Below are positions 26,852 to 35,737 of a DNA stretch of 64,000 nucleotides, piece after piece. Source of the DNA: Pukyongia sp963768085 (lineage in GTDB: Bacteria > Bacteroidota > Bacteroidia > Flavobacteriales > Flavobacteriaceae); the NCBI GenBank assembly GCA_963768085.1, contig CAVYGO010000002.1, forward strand, positions 310,001-374,000, in the 5' to 3' direction. The position numbers and the translations under genes are program-made. Below the pieces are notes generated by a model that had not been told where the DNA came from, ran no database searches, and saw only the letters and a program-made list of their open reading frames with translations. The first letter of the stretch is position 1, and every line of letters starts with the position of its first letter.

Positions 26852-27233
26852 AGCAAAAGTTTTTAGTTTAAATTATAGCATTTATACAAGATGTAAAAAG
26901 TGCATATTTTATTATTAAGTGAAGTTAAATCATTATATATCAGTAGTCAAGAGGGAATTCCCTCTATTTTGAGGGGATTTTACCTTAACCTTTTCAGGTT
27001 TTTTTATTCTTCGTAAAAATTGATTTTAACCGAATACAAATAAATAAAATCGTCGTTGAAATTGAAGTTTTTGCAGCCGTTATAAATACCCTCTTCGGCT
27101 GAAGCTAAAGCGGACAAGGCCGCGTGTTTCTCTACCACTTTTTCGCCTATTGCAGATTCGGCAGACAGGCGTGGAACATTATAGTACATTCCTAGCAAAT
27201 TGCAGACGAAGAAGATTAAAGTACTAATAAAAA
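26852..27233. other. Gene-poor spacer with repeat remnant
   Basis: No convincing gene is seen in this 382-bp gap. The part 27040-27210 has an open frame (27004-27237, GTG start) but includes a 25-nt stretch repeated at 29692, suggesting a degraded repetitive element. The AT-rich part 26852-27000 is the probable promoter region of the subtilase gene. Confidence 0.5.
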
Positions 27234-28536
27234 TCACTCATCCGAAACCCCAAAAACCTTCTTATCAAGCCTGTAAATAATAAAACCCAGTAGTAAGTTC
27301 AGCAATCCCAAACAGGATTCAAGAGGCTGTGCCACGAATAAATAGACCAGCACCCAACCGCTTAACAGAAGAAAGATCAGTTGAGGCACAGGATACAAAG
27401 GGCTCCTAAATCCATTGGTTGCACCCCGGTTTTTTCGCCTCACCACAAAAACCCCCAATACAGCTATGGCTGCGAACAGCTGTAATACAAAACCACTGTA
27501 GATCAATACCTGTTCGAAGGTTCCTGTAAATACGAGAATGAGCGTTATAGCAGTTTGCAGCCAAATGGCACGCAACGGAATTTGATTCCGTGTTTTTTTA
27601 GAGAACCAACGCCAAAGTTTATGATCCTCGGCCATCACCTGGGTGACCCGGGGGCCTGCCCAGACCATGGCACTCACGCTGGATATCAGCATAAGCGCGA
27701 TGGCAAAACTAATGAGCTTCCCTCCTGTTACCCCAAAAATGGCAATGGCGGTGATCTGGCCTATTTCCAATTCCCCCTGAATGGCTTCCAGCGGATTCTG
27801 GAATAGAAATACAAAGTTCAACAGCAGGTAAAGAACACTTACTATGATGGTTCCCAGTAAAAGGGCGACGGGTAAATTTTTCCGTGCGTCCCGTATTTCA
27901 TCTACGATATAGGCAGCAGCATTCCATCCTGAATACGAGAAGGTGACATACACAAAAGAAACCGCGAACGCAGGCAGTAAGATCTCGGTTTTCCAACCTG
28001 TATCCAGTATGAAGGCAGAGGTCTCCGGGGATTTTGTCAACCCGGCAACGATAAAGGCCAATATTAAGCACTACTTTGAGCGTGGTTGTGATATTTTGAA
28101 GTACACTACTTCTTTTGAGGCTTATGGAATGAATGATGGAAATCACTAAAATGGCAGCGATGGCCAGTACTATTTCGGAGATCTCCATATACGGCCCTAT
28201 ATACGCTCCCAACGCCATGGCCGATAAGGCAACGGGAGCCGAAAAACCTATGGTTAATGAAACCCATCCCGATAAATACCCGAGCAGCGGGTTAAAAGCC
28301 TTGGTGATAAAATGGTATTCTCCCCCCGATCTTTTCCAGTGCGTTCCAAGTTCAGCATAACTCACTGCTCCACATAATGCCATTAAAGCACCCAGCGACC
28401 ATAATATGGTTATGGACCAGGTATTTACGGTATCGACTAATTGAAAGCCTAAACTAGTGAAGATCCCGGCACCTATCATATTCGCCACCACAATCGCAGT
28501 AGCCGTGAACACACCTATGGAATTATTCTTTTTCAC
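27234..28536 (-). pseudogene. APC-family amino acid permease, frameshifted
   Basis: The N-terminal half (from ATG 28536, SIGVFTATAIVVANMIGAGIFTSLG) and the C-terminal half (ending VFGVSDE at 27234) are the two parts of one amino acid/polyamine/organocation transporter of about 430 residues. The first frame runs through NITTTLKVVL and then turns to nonsense, while the correct continuation ILAFIVAGLTKSPE lies in another frame. One extra base near 28064-28067 (CTTAATATTGG where CTTATATTGG would be in frame) explains the break. The helices and the family signatures are otherwise intact, so the lesion is recent or a sequencing error. Substrate unknown. It lies 21 bp from the isoaspartyl methyltransferase gene, which is transcribed in the same direction. 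Confidence 0.85.
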
Positions 28537-28557
28537 AGGGTGAAATTGATTTTAGCT

Positions 28558-29250
28558 TTAGTTCTTATCCCTGGTGAAAGGCACGAATACCACCGGAATA
28601 AGTTTTTTCCTCTTTAGTTGCCCGTCCTTCTTAGTGGCAAGGATCAGGTTTCGTTGTACACTTGTTTCCCCAACCGGAATGATCATTCTTCCGCCTTCCC
28701 CTAATTGCTCTAATAATTTAGGAGGGATCTCCTGCACTGCCGCAGTAACCATAATAGCATCAAAGGGAGCCTGATCGGGCCAACCATGATATCCATCCCC
28801 TATCCTGGTGTATATATTCTTATATCCTAAACGCTTCAATCGCTTATCTGCAATAATGCCCAAGGGTTTTACTATTTCTATGGTATAGACCGAATCGACT
28901 ATTTCGGCAAGTACGGCTGCCTGGTACCCGGATCCGGTACCAATTTCCAAAACCTTATCCTGAGGTTTTAGTTGCAAGGCCTGCGTCATATAGGCCACTA
29001 TATAAGGTTGCGATATAGTCTGATCGTTACCAATGGGTAAGGCACCATCTCTATATGCATATTTCTTGATCTTTTCCGGCACGAATAAATGCCTGGGAAC
29101 ATCGAGCATCGCCTGAAGCGTAGCGGGATCATTAATATCCCGAGCTTCCAGCTGTGTCTTAACCATCCGTTTTCGTTCTTCCGTAAAATCTTCCTGCGAG
29201 AAACCCATCATATAAACAAAACACCCTATTAGTACAATGATATTTTTCAT
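28558..29250 (-). CDS. pcm: Exported protein-L-isoaspartate O-methyltransferase
   Basis: This 230-residue protein matches Pcm throughout: RDINDPATLQAMLDVPRHLFVP, the DGALPIGNDQTISQPYIVA substrate-binding segment, SAM-binding LEIGTGSGYQAAVLAEI, and later PFDAIMVTAAVQEIPP and GGRMIIPVG. It methylates isoaspartyl residues of damaged proteins so they can be repaired. Unlike the usual cytosolic enzyme it begins with a clear signal peptide, MKNIIVLIGCFVYMMGFSQ, which would send it to the periplasm where SAM supply is unclear. Similar exported forms occur in Bacteroidota. It is upstream of the broken permease on the same strand. Confidence 0.9.
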   Translation of the reverse strand: MKNIIVLIGCFVYMMGFSQEDFTEERKRMVKTQLEARDINDPATLQAMLDVPRHLFVPEKIKKYAYRDGALPIGNDQTISQPYIVAYMTQALQLKPQDKVLEIGTGSGYQAAVLAEIVDSVYTIEIVKPLGIIADKRLKRLGYKNIYTRIGDGYHGWPDQAPFDAIMVTAAVQEIPPKLLEQLGEGGRMIIPVGETSVQRNLILATKKDGQLKRKKLIPVVFVPFTRDKN

Positions 29251-29824
29251 GATCTCAAAATATTAATCTATTAAGTTAAATCATTACTCAATACTGCGCA
29301 ATGACTAAGATCATTAGGTAACGGTGGATCCTAAATAGCTTCGGTGTGCTGCGCTTTATGCTCCATTCCTTTCCGCCAACGAATAAAGCTTCGGCGAACA
29401 ATATCGTCGGGATCGTGGAAAGAATATTTACTCGCTCCTCTCCTATTTAATAAATAGGTGCTCGTGAACCTAGAATAAGTGTGCCTATCGGCGAAACTCA
29501 TTCTTCGGCTTCATTATATTTTAAAAGAAGGTTTTTCCAGAAAACTTTTTAGTGAAGATTAGACAGCATTACTTTGCGGTCCTAAGCAAAGTAATCTCTC
29601 GACAACACTTCGACACTTCGACATGCTCAATGCGGCGCTACGCTCAGTGCAGCGGCTCAGGGCAAGCGGCTCAGGGTAAACTCCACGCAGGACATTATAG
29701 TACATTTGTAGCAAATGGACGTCACGTTATATTGAATAATCCGGATAACTTCATAAAGGTTTTTGAAATACGCGATTCTCGTAAGTTAGCTTTAAATAGA
29801 TTGGTTTTGCAAAGAGACCAAGAC
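29251..29824. other. 574-bp intergenic region with repeats
   Basis: No gene is supported. A perfect 10-bp hairpin (ATTACTTTGC ... GCAAAGTAAT) lies at 29568-29595 and could end transcription of the cyclase gene. Bases about 29600-29680 contain alternating CTTCGAC and GCTCAGG/GCTCAGTG motifs typical of repetitive intergenic palindromes in Bacteroidota. Bases 29692-29716 repeat 27176-27200. Confidence 0.55.
29600..29680. repeat. REP-like intergenic repeat cluster
   Basis: Short direct and inverted units (CACTTCGACA twice; AGCGGCTCAGGG twice; ATGCTCAATGCGGCGCTACGC) are packed in 80 bp. The CTTCGAC/GCTCAGTG type is common between genes in Bacteroidota. GC is higher than in the flanks. Confidence 0.5.
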
Positions 29825-31654
29825 TCAGGAATTCACAAAATACATTTTCAGCTTTCCGCGGTTCTTGACTTCCAATTCACCCCGGTAATCGAAAGACCAT
29901 TGGTCCTTGAGCAGATCGTACGTATTCTCGCTGATGTTGATCCGTCCGGGTTCAGACATGGATTCCATGCGTGCGGCCACGTTCACGGTATCCCCCCAGA
30001 TATCGTAAGCAAACTTCTTGGTGCCCACTACCCCGGCCACCACGGGGCCGGTGTTGATGCCGATACGGATATCAAAGGTTAATTCGCGGGCAGTTTCATC
30101 CTTTCGGGTTTTGTCTACAAATTCTACAATTTCCTCAGCAGCCCTTATCATTCGCTCGGCATGATCGTTTTTATTATCGTGCAAGCCACCGGCACACATA
30201 TAGGCATCCCCAATGGTCTTGATCTTTTCGAGATCGTATTTCTCCATGATCTCGTCGAATTTGGAAAAATAAAACCCAATGGTATGCACCAGGGCCTCGG
30301 GAGAAAGCCCTTCCGAATAACTTGTAAATCCTTTAAAATCGGAAAAGAGCACCGTCACACTTTCGTATTTCCTCGCTTTTACTTTGCCTTTCGCCTTCAA
30401 CTCTTCGGCAGTTTCTTCGGGTAAGATGTTTAGCAGCAGACGGTCTGAGCGCTCCTTTTCTTCTTCGATGATGCGCTTCGTTTTTTGTATAAACTGATAG
30501 CGCCTGTACAGTGCAACCGCCAGGATGACGATCAGGAATAAGGCAACCCCGGTAGCGATGTTTATGATCCGTTCGGTCTTCCGTTTCTGTTTCACCAGGT
30601 CCAGTTCGACCTGTTTCCTGGAAACTTCAAATTCGGTGCGCTGATCGGCCATCTGCTCCACCACTTCGATATTCATTACGCTGTCACGATGTACAATGTG
30701 GTCTTTAAAGAACCGATAGGCAACGGCCGAATCTCCGCGTTCCCCGTAGAGATTAGCAAGCAAAAGATTGGCATCACTTATCTGGCTGATTAAACCCTTC
30801 CGCCTGGCCAGTTCAAGGCTTTGTGTTGCGTAGTTCATGGCGGCAGCAAGATCGTTCTTACGTTTGTAGATATCAGACATATAGGTTAGATAGATCGAGA
30901 TCCCATAATAATCTTCCATTTCTTCCAGCATAGTAACAGCCTTGCTAATATTCTCTTCGGCCAGCTCGTCTTTGCCCTGCTCGGCGTAGACCATCCCAAT
31001 ATTACCGAGGTTATAGGCGGTACCTATGGGATAGTCAAGGTCCTCAAAAAGAGAACTTGATTCATCAAAATATTCCAGCGCCAGGGTGTAATCGCCTGCA
31101 TTGAATGCCGTATCACCCGCATTCAGCAAAGCACTTGCCAGGGCGATCTGGTCGTCGGTATTGCGGAGAATATCTATTCCTTCTTTAAAATATTTGCTGG
31201 CATTGGAGGAATTTCCCAGTTCCGCATAGAGACTGGCAACAGAAATGGTTGCCTTTCCTACCAGCTCCAACATCCCGGCGCGATTGGCTATGGCAATGCT
31301 TTCAAAATACGCCTCCAGGGCCCCGTCGGAATCCCCGATCTGTTTAAGCGCGTTGCCCTTTTGTAAATATCCGCTGTAACGGAAGTGTGCCAGGCTGTCG
31401 GCACGGGAATTAACGATAAGCAATTCGGCATACTTTAGTATTTCTTCGGGCTTGGTTTCTTCTTCTGAAATGCTTTCGAGCAATTCCAGCTTATCTCCCT
31501 GATAGGTCTCCGATTCATAGAGAATGATCAGGCTGTCGGCGACTTTCTGATCTTGTGCATAGAGCATCGGTCCACTGAATAAGATCAGTGACATCAAAGG
31601 TCCTAAAACAGCAACTTCTATATATGAACAATGTAAAATAGAGCGTAAACGCAT
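29825..31654 (-). CDS. TPR-containing class III adenylate cyclase
   Basis: This 609-residue membrane protein has a signal peptide to LYAQ (about 34), about 300 residues of periplasmic TPRs (such as SDGALEAYFESIAIANRAG), a coiled-coil, a membrane helix at about 370-390 (INIATGVALFLIVILAVALYRR), and a cytoplasmic cyclase homology domain from about 420. Metal-binding Asp lies in LFSDFKGFT and TIGDAYM. The purine-specifying pair reads Lys (KIKTIGD) and Asp (FAYDIWGDTVN), as in adenylate rather than guanylate cyclases; the transition-state NVAARMES segment is intact. Thus a periplasmic signal sensed by TPRs is probably converted to cAMP. A GNAT-like gene ends 16 bp upstream and is probably cotranscribed. 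Confidence 0.9.
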   Translation of the reverse strand: MRLRSILHCSYIEVAVLGPLMSLILFSGPMLYAQDQKVADSLIILYESETYQGDKLELLESISEEETKPEEILKYAELLIVNSRADSLAHFRYSGYLQKGNALKQIGDSDGALEAYFESIAIANRAGMLELVGKATISVASLYAELGNSSNASKYFKEGIDILRNTDDQIALASALLNAGDTAFNAGDYTLALEYFDESSSLFEDLDYPIGTAYNLGNIGMVYAEQGKDELAEENISKAVTMLEEMEDYYGISIYLTYMSDIYKRKNDLAAAMNYATQSLELARRKGLISQISDANLLLANLYGERGDSAVAYRFFKDHIVHRDSVMNIEVVEQMADQRTEFEVSRKQVELDLVKQKRKTERIINIATGVALFLIVILAVALYRRYQFIQKTKRIIEEEKERSDRLLLNILPEETAEELKAKGKVKARKYESVTVLFSDFKGFTSYSEGLSPEALVHTIGFYFSKFDEIMEKYDLEKIKTIGDAYMCAGGLHDNKNDHAERMIRAAEEIVEFVDKTRKDETARELTFDIRIGINTGPVVAGVVGTKKFAYDIWGDTVNVAARMESMSEPGRINISENTYDLLKDQWSFDYRGELEVKNRGKLKMYFVNS

Positions 31655-31670
31655 ACAGTTGAGTTAAAAA

Positions 31671-32144
31671 TCAGTCTGGTGTTACAAATTCAAAGTATCG
31701 CCTGTCTCCCACATCGTTTGCCGGGAGGTATTTAAACCCTAAAAAGCGCAGCCAGGTAAAAAGATGCGGATGTTGTGATGTTGAATAAATACCCAGGGTA
31801 TAGCCCTTATAATCCTTCATTTTCTGCCGCAGCACCTGTCTTATTTCGAAACTCAACTTCATGGCATATTCATCGTAATGATAGCTGGAAACAAGGAAGG
31901 TAGTGTAGTTTTTTTCCGACATTTTATAACAGCCCAGGAGAGAGATCGGTTCATTATCAGGAGTTCTCCAGAGTTGGGAATATCCGTCCTTTTTTGCCAG
32001 TTCCAGAAGTTCCTGAATGTATTCGAACATACTTTCACGATTGTTTTGATCCCCAAGCCTCCACTCGGCTTTGGAAATGCTCCATGGATTATTAAGAATA
32101 AACCAGAGTTCCTCTGATGAAATATCGGCTTGTTCCTCCTTCAT
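31671..32144 (-). CDS. GNAT-like acetyltransferase-fold protein
   Basis: This 157-residue soluble protein shows a GNAT-like course: an N-terminal strand-helix, PISLLGCYKMSEKNYTTFLVSS (beta3-4), then EIRQVLRQKMKDYKGYTLGIYSTSQHPHLFTWLRFLGFKYL, reminiscent of the C-terminal LGF motif of acetyltransferases. The canonical Q/RxxGxG/A acetyl-CoA loop is not obvious, so activity is uncertain. It is the upstream partner of the adenylate cyclase gene (16 bp) and might be linked to cAMP signalling; that is context only. Confidence 0.6.
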   Translation of the reverse strand: MKEEQADISSEELWFILNNPWSISKAEWRLGDQNNRESMFEYIQELLELAKKDGYSQLWRTPDNEPISLLGCYKMSEKNYTTFLVSSYHYDEYAMKLSFEIRQVLRQKMKDYKGYTLGIYSTSQHPHLFTWLRFLGFKYLPANDVGDRRYFEFVTPD

Positions 32145-32162
32145 GATTAATCAAATAAAAGA

Positions 32163-32197
32163 ACCTCCCGGTGAAAGGTCGAGCCGCACCGGAAGGT
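32163..32197 (-). terminator. Terminator downstream of the 32250 gene
   Basis: ACCTCCCGGTG and CACCGGAAGGT pair over 11 positions (one mismatch/G-U) around a 13-nt loop, followed on the minus strand by TTCTTTTATTTG. It separates the small-protein gene at 32250 from the GNAT-like gene. Confidence 0.65.
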
Positions 32198-32249
32198 AAA
32201 TGACTTCGTTAATTCATTCCTTATTCTTAATATAAAGATTGAACTGGAA

Positions 32250-32624
32250 TTATCGCTTCATTTTAAGCTGCGGATCCTGATCGTAAGGACTGTCATGGCC
32301 AGTGACCCTGTACTGAATGGTATATTCCCTGGATTCGTCATTTTGCAGCCCAGTACCGATCACCCCGGTAAAATTATTTGCCGCCGTAGGGTCTGTCTTA
32401 AAAATATCCGAACCTGTGCCCTCGATAATCTGAATTTCGGTGATGTCGCCGGCCTTAACAAATTGTACCTGTTGATTGGGTACTACTGGCGTGGTGAAAT
32501 CCTTATCACTCGATCCGCCTACGGGTAAGGTGGTAGCTCCATCGGACAGTCCGGGTGGAAATGGTACTGCTGTGGTTGCGGTAATGGTAATAACGATCTT
32601 TGGTGGTCCTCCTCCGTTGCACAT
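32250..32624 (-). CDS. Small beta-rich protein, tandem paralogue 1
   Basis: This 124-residue protein of unknown function has no signal peptide. It shares with the gene at 32836 the motifs TATTA.P.PPGLSDG, LP.GSS, NNFTGVIG/NNYTGVIG, a late RE[YF]TI.Y.V.GH and an identical C-terminal QDPQLKMKR. The pattern of alternating hydrophobic residues suggests a small beta-sandwich. The ATG at 32624 is preceded by an AT-rich leader. The two genes are a tandem duplication (195 bp apart). Confidence 0.7.
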   Translation of the reverse strand: MCNGGGPPKIVITITATTAVPFPPGLSDGATTLPVGGSSDKDFTTPVVPNQQVQFVKAGDITEIQIIEGTGSDIFKTDPTAANNFTGVIGTGLQNDESREYTIQYRVTGHDSPYDQDPQLKMKR

Positions 32625-32835
32625 AATTGTAGTTTTTAAATGAATAATTGGTTAATAAGTCGTCAATGTAATCAAGGCAAGCGCAGGTAGTGTATAGATT
32701 CAGGGAAAGAAACCGGCTATTTTCAGGCCTCACGGCCCTTTATAACCAGTTTCATATTTGAAAGATAGTAATTTTAAATAAAATAAAACGACTTCCGAAG
32801 AAATTCGGTCTTTATTCTAATCCGTTGACGTAAGC

Positions 32836-33219
32836 TTATCGCTTCATTTTAAGTTGGGGGTCTTGGGAATAAGGCTTATTGCCATGACCTTTGACTATAT
32901 AACTAATAGTGAATTCCCTGACATCATCATCGCCAAAAGACCCAATTACGCCCGTATAATTATTCTGAGGACCTGGAAAATATCTATAGTGATCGCCAGG
33001 TTTGAATGGATTGGGGGGTTTTACAGAAAACGCTGTAATCGTGAGGTCTCCTCCTCCCACAAATTGAATAGTCTGACCTTCTTCGACAAAAATGGTAAAG
33101 GCTTTATCCCCTTCTTCCGAACTTCCTGGCGGTAACGACACAGATCCATCCGAAAGTCCAGGAGGATGGGGAATTGCCGTAGTTGCAGTTACTGCAACGG
33201 TAATTTTTGGTAATGACAT
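32836..33219 (-). CDS. Small beta-rich protein, tandem paralogue 2
   Basis: This protein has 127 residues from ATG 33219 (MSLPKITVAVTATTA); the upstream ATG at 33246 adds nine residues without support in the paralogue. It aligns over its whole length with the protein at 32250 (PPGLSDG, LPPGSSEEGDK, QFVGGGD, NNYTGVIGSFGDD, YSQDPQLKMKR) but has an inserted FKPGDHYRYFPGP segment. No known domain. The conserved PGLSDG and QDPQLKMKR ends may mark a new family. Confidence 0.7.
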   Translation of the reverse strand: MSLPKITVAVTATTAIPHPPGLSDGSVSLPPGSSEEGDKAFTIFVEEGQTIQFVGGGDLTITAFSVKPPNPFKPGDHYRYFPGPQNNYTGVIGSFGDDDVREFTISYIVKGHGNKPYSQDPQLKMKR

Positions 33220-33434
33220 AATAATAAAATTTTGGTTAGTAATCAATTGACCATACCGTCATAGATAAAATAGCAAGTCGGTAAAATTAGAAATACGGAA
33301 AGATTCAGGAATACTCTAAATTAATGATTATTAATATAATACACGATTTTTTAAATTAAATATTGGGTCCGCTCCAAATATATCACTAATGTAATCCGCT
33401 CTTTTTTTGTAAATTACACGAGGATCTCCGGGAG

Positions 33435-33965
33435 ATGGAGTTCCCTAAATCAACCATCATGGCACACGATCCGAATAATTACTGGGAACAGTTGGAACGC
33501 TTGGAAAAACTTATCCGGGCCTCCGAATTAAAGGCGGGGGTTATCTTTTCATTCCATAGTTTGATAATTGGGTTATTTGTAGATCGCTACGATTATTTTC
33601 AAACCGCGATGGAGGATTACCTACTCCTTACCGTGCTTATCGTCCTGTGGATGCTCACGGTGCTTTGCTCTGTCTTCTTTTGCTTTAAATGCTTTATGCC
33701 CCGCATTGAATCCAAATTACAGAAAAATGTGTTTTTCTTCAAAGATGCTGCTTTCCGCTTCGGTTCCGTAAAAGACTACACCAAAAAACTGATGGACGTA
33801 TGCGATAGCGACGAGGAACTCTTCGTGATGCTCAGTGAGCAAATCTTTATTGAAAGTGAAATCATCTCAAGAAAATTTAGCAGTGTTCAAAAATCAATAC
33901 GCTTTTTTGCGCTGAGTCTTGTCATGTCCGTCATAGTAGCAGTGGTATGGATCATTATTGCTTAG
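33435..33965 (+). CDS. Pycsar-effector-like membrane protein (DUF5706/PycTM family)
   Basis: This 176-residue protein (ATG 33435; a second ATG at 33459 is possible) has the layout of PycTM: an N-terminal helix WEQLERLEKLIRASELKAG leading into a first membrane helix pair (about 33-50 and 64-88), a cytoplasmic stretch with FRFGSVKDYTKKLMDV and ELFVMLSEQIFIESEIISRKFSSVQ, and a C-terminal membrane helix (about 155-175). In Pycsar systems a cyclic pyrimidine nucleotide from PycC activates such membrane-disrupting effectors after phage infection. No PycC is adjacent; the nearest cyclase is the TPR adenylate cyclase at 29825 on the other strand. It may be an orphan effector or serve another signal. 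Confidence 0.7.
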   Translation: MEFPKSTIMAHDPNNYWEQLERLEKLIRASELKAGVIFSFHSLIIGLFVDRYDYFQTAMEDYLLLTVLIVLWMLTVLCSVFFCFKCFMPRIESKLQKNVFFFKDAAFRFGSVKDYTKKLMDVCDSDEELFVMLSEQIFIESEIISRKFSSVQKSIRFFALSLVMSVIVAVVWIIIA

Positions 33966-34455
33966 AGGGCTTCCTATCGTTGTCTTAAACAGCACCATTC
34001 AACCAGAGTCCCAAGGGTATTACCTCCCCAATTTCCATGCTACCTTAACAGTGAATATTGACGCTTACCTGCTATTGCACTTAAACTGGTTGAGCTTGAA
34101 AATTCAGCATTGTTAATTGTTCAAATAAACGGGTAAGGAATGGCTATAATATGATTAAGCCGGCGTTGTTTATTCTAATTTCTTCAGTCATATCTTCTTG
34201 CATTATTCGATTAGAGGGCTCCATTTCTTTCTGAATTGCCAATTGCTTTTGATCAGTTTAAAATCCAGGTATTTATAGAATAATTGTCCAGGGAAAAGTT
34301 TTCACAAGAGTATCGCATCCGTACCGCAAAAGCTTAAAATTTAGCCGAGCGTAAATTTCTAAGCACTTGCTTGTTTTGTCCTTCGATTAAACTCTTTTGT
34401 ACTGAGCGTTTATTATTGAATAAATAGAACCTATGAAATTGACTTCTTAAAACAA
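33966..34455. other. 490-bp intergenic region, no gene seen
   Basis: I see no convincing gene in either strand. The stretch has several stops in all frames and moderately AT-rich DNA. A TTAGAGGGCTTCC / TTAGAGGGCTCC near-repeat occurs at about 33964 and 34211. Confidence 0.4.
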
Positions 34456-35361
34456 TTATAATTTTTCAAATACCAGCCTGTAATGCTCCATGATCTCTTT
34501 TTCAAAACAGATCTTATTCGGACTTATTTTAAAAACTGCGACCTGATGCCTGAATTCTTTATCGGTGATAAATTTCGGAAGCAAGGAAAGATACAGTGCG
34601 TACTTCTTAAAGTTAAACGCTCTGAATCTTTTTCGCCATTGGCTAATGGTTTCTATATAGTCTTTTCTACCACTGCTTTGAGATATCAATTTAAAATGGG
34701 GTTCGGCAGATCGAATTACCATTTCCGGTCCGTAAGGGAGCCATGAACCGGGAAATTCTTTGATCATTAAGGCCATCACATGAGCTGCTGAGCCTTTTTC
34801 GGCATTTACATCTATATCTTCAAAATCGATCATGTTCTTTGCAAACGTCATCGTCTGCATATAAAATCTGCCGCCACTTGGCAGCAGGTTATACAGTGTT
34901 TGGAAAAATCTTTGATAGATGTTCTCCTGCTTTCCGGCCTGCCATTCGGCAATAGAACAGAAATGTTCCAGGCCTCCTATGCAGGATATGGCGTCGAAAG
35001 TTCCGTAGTCCTCAGGGGTTACTGTGCGACAATCTTTAACGATAACATTCATGCCGTTATTCTTACAGGCATCCGATTGTCCTTGAGATAGGGTCAGGCC
35101 TATACATTCCGCCTCTCTTTCCTGGGTGACATATTTAATGAAAGGCCCCCAACCACAGGCCATGTCCAATACCTTGCTGCCTTTTTTGATATTCAGGCTA
35201 TCGGCAATGAATTTATGTTTTTGTCTTTGAGCTTCTTCTAATGACATTGAAAAATCGCCATCATATTTGGCTCCGCTATAATCGGCAGATTCGCCCATAC
35301 TCAGACGAAATATTTCGTCGATGGTGGTATACGTGAAATCTAAATCTTCTTTATTAGCCAT
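34456..35361 (-). CDS. Class I SAM methyltransferase, cyclopropane-fatty-acid synthase-like
   Basis: This 301-residue protein has the CFA/mycolic acid synthase layout without the N-terminal domain of long CFA synthases. The SAM motif I is VLDMACGWGPFIKYV, motif after it GLTLSQGQ, and the motif CIGGLEHF corresponds to the active-site region of CFA synthases (usually S.E...H). The N-terminal YSGAKYDGDFSMSLEEAQRQKHKFIADSL is typical. It could methylenate unsaturated phospholipid acyl chains or methylate another lipid. It lies downstream of a cold-shock gene and desaturase on the same strand. Confidence 0.8.
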   Translation of the reverse strand: MANKEDLDFTYTTIDEIFRLSMGESADYSGAKYDGDFSMSLEEAQRQKHKFIADSLNIKKGSKVLDMACGWGPFIKYVTQEREAECIGLTLSQGQSDACKNNGMNVIVKDCRTVTPEDYGTFDAISCIGGLEHFCSIAEWQAGKQENIYQRFFQTLYNLLPSGGRFYMQTMTFAKNMIDFEDIDVNAEKGSAAHVMALMIKEFPGSWLPYGPEMVIRSAEPHFKLISQSSGRKDYIETISQWRKRFRAFNFKKYALYLSLLPKFITDKEFRHQVAVFKISPNKICFEKEIMEHYRLVFEKL

Positions 35362-35430
35362 AAGCCTATGTGTTAGTGGGTTAAAGACAGGTGTAACTTA
35401 TAGTTGCTTGTGTATTTACCGGATAAACAA

Positions 35431-35454
35431 GAAACCATCCGTTAAGATGGTTTC
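35431..35454 (-). terminator. Terminator of the cold-shock gene at 35478
   Basis: GAAACCATC and GATGGTTTC form a perfect 9-bp stem with a 6-nt loop; flanks are T-rich on both strands. It lies 24 bp after the csp stop on the minus strand. Confidence 0.7.
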
Positions 35455-35477
35455 TTTTAATTTTAAGTAAATATTTA

Positions 35478-35669
35478 CTAAGCTAAGCTCACTTTTACAG
35501 CACTTAACCCTCTGTCTCCTTTTTCTACATCAAATTTTACATGATCGTCTTCCTTGATGTCATCGAGCAAGTTTGTAGAATGTACAAATACTTCCTCATC
35601 ACTATCCTTTACACTGATAAAGCCAAATCCTTTGGCGTTATTAAAAAACTTTACGGTACCTTCTTTCAT
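35478..35669 (-). CDS. Cold-shock protein, CspA family (copy 1)
   Basis: This 63-residue single cold-shock domain starts at ATG 35669 (MKEGTVKFFNNAKGFGFIS). RNP1 is KGFGFI and RNP2 VFVH. The frame open to 35720 extends into an AT-rich leader and is not the start. It binds single-stranded RNA/DNA and resolves RNA structure in the cold. It lies 68 bp downstream of the desaturase gene on the same strand and may be cotranscribed with it. Confidence 0.93.
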   Translation of the reverse strand: MKEGTVKFFNNAKGFGFISVKDSDEEVFVHSTNLLDDIKEDDHVKFDVEKGDRGLSAVKVSLA

Positions 35670-35737
35670 AATTGTTACTTTATTTTTATTCGTTAATTTA
35701 TTTATAAATTGTTTTATCATTAGTTCTGTGTTTTAAT

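Noticed and set aside
27004..27237. 77-residue frame with GTG start overlapping the permease stop
   Set aside because: Part of it matches a repeat block at 29692, the composition is odd and no family is recognised, so it is more likely a degraded repetitive element than a gene.
29552..30082. 176-residue plus-strand frame
   Set aside because: It runs through REP-like repeats and then antisense to the conserved cyclase domain; the translated sequence shows no protein-like pattern.
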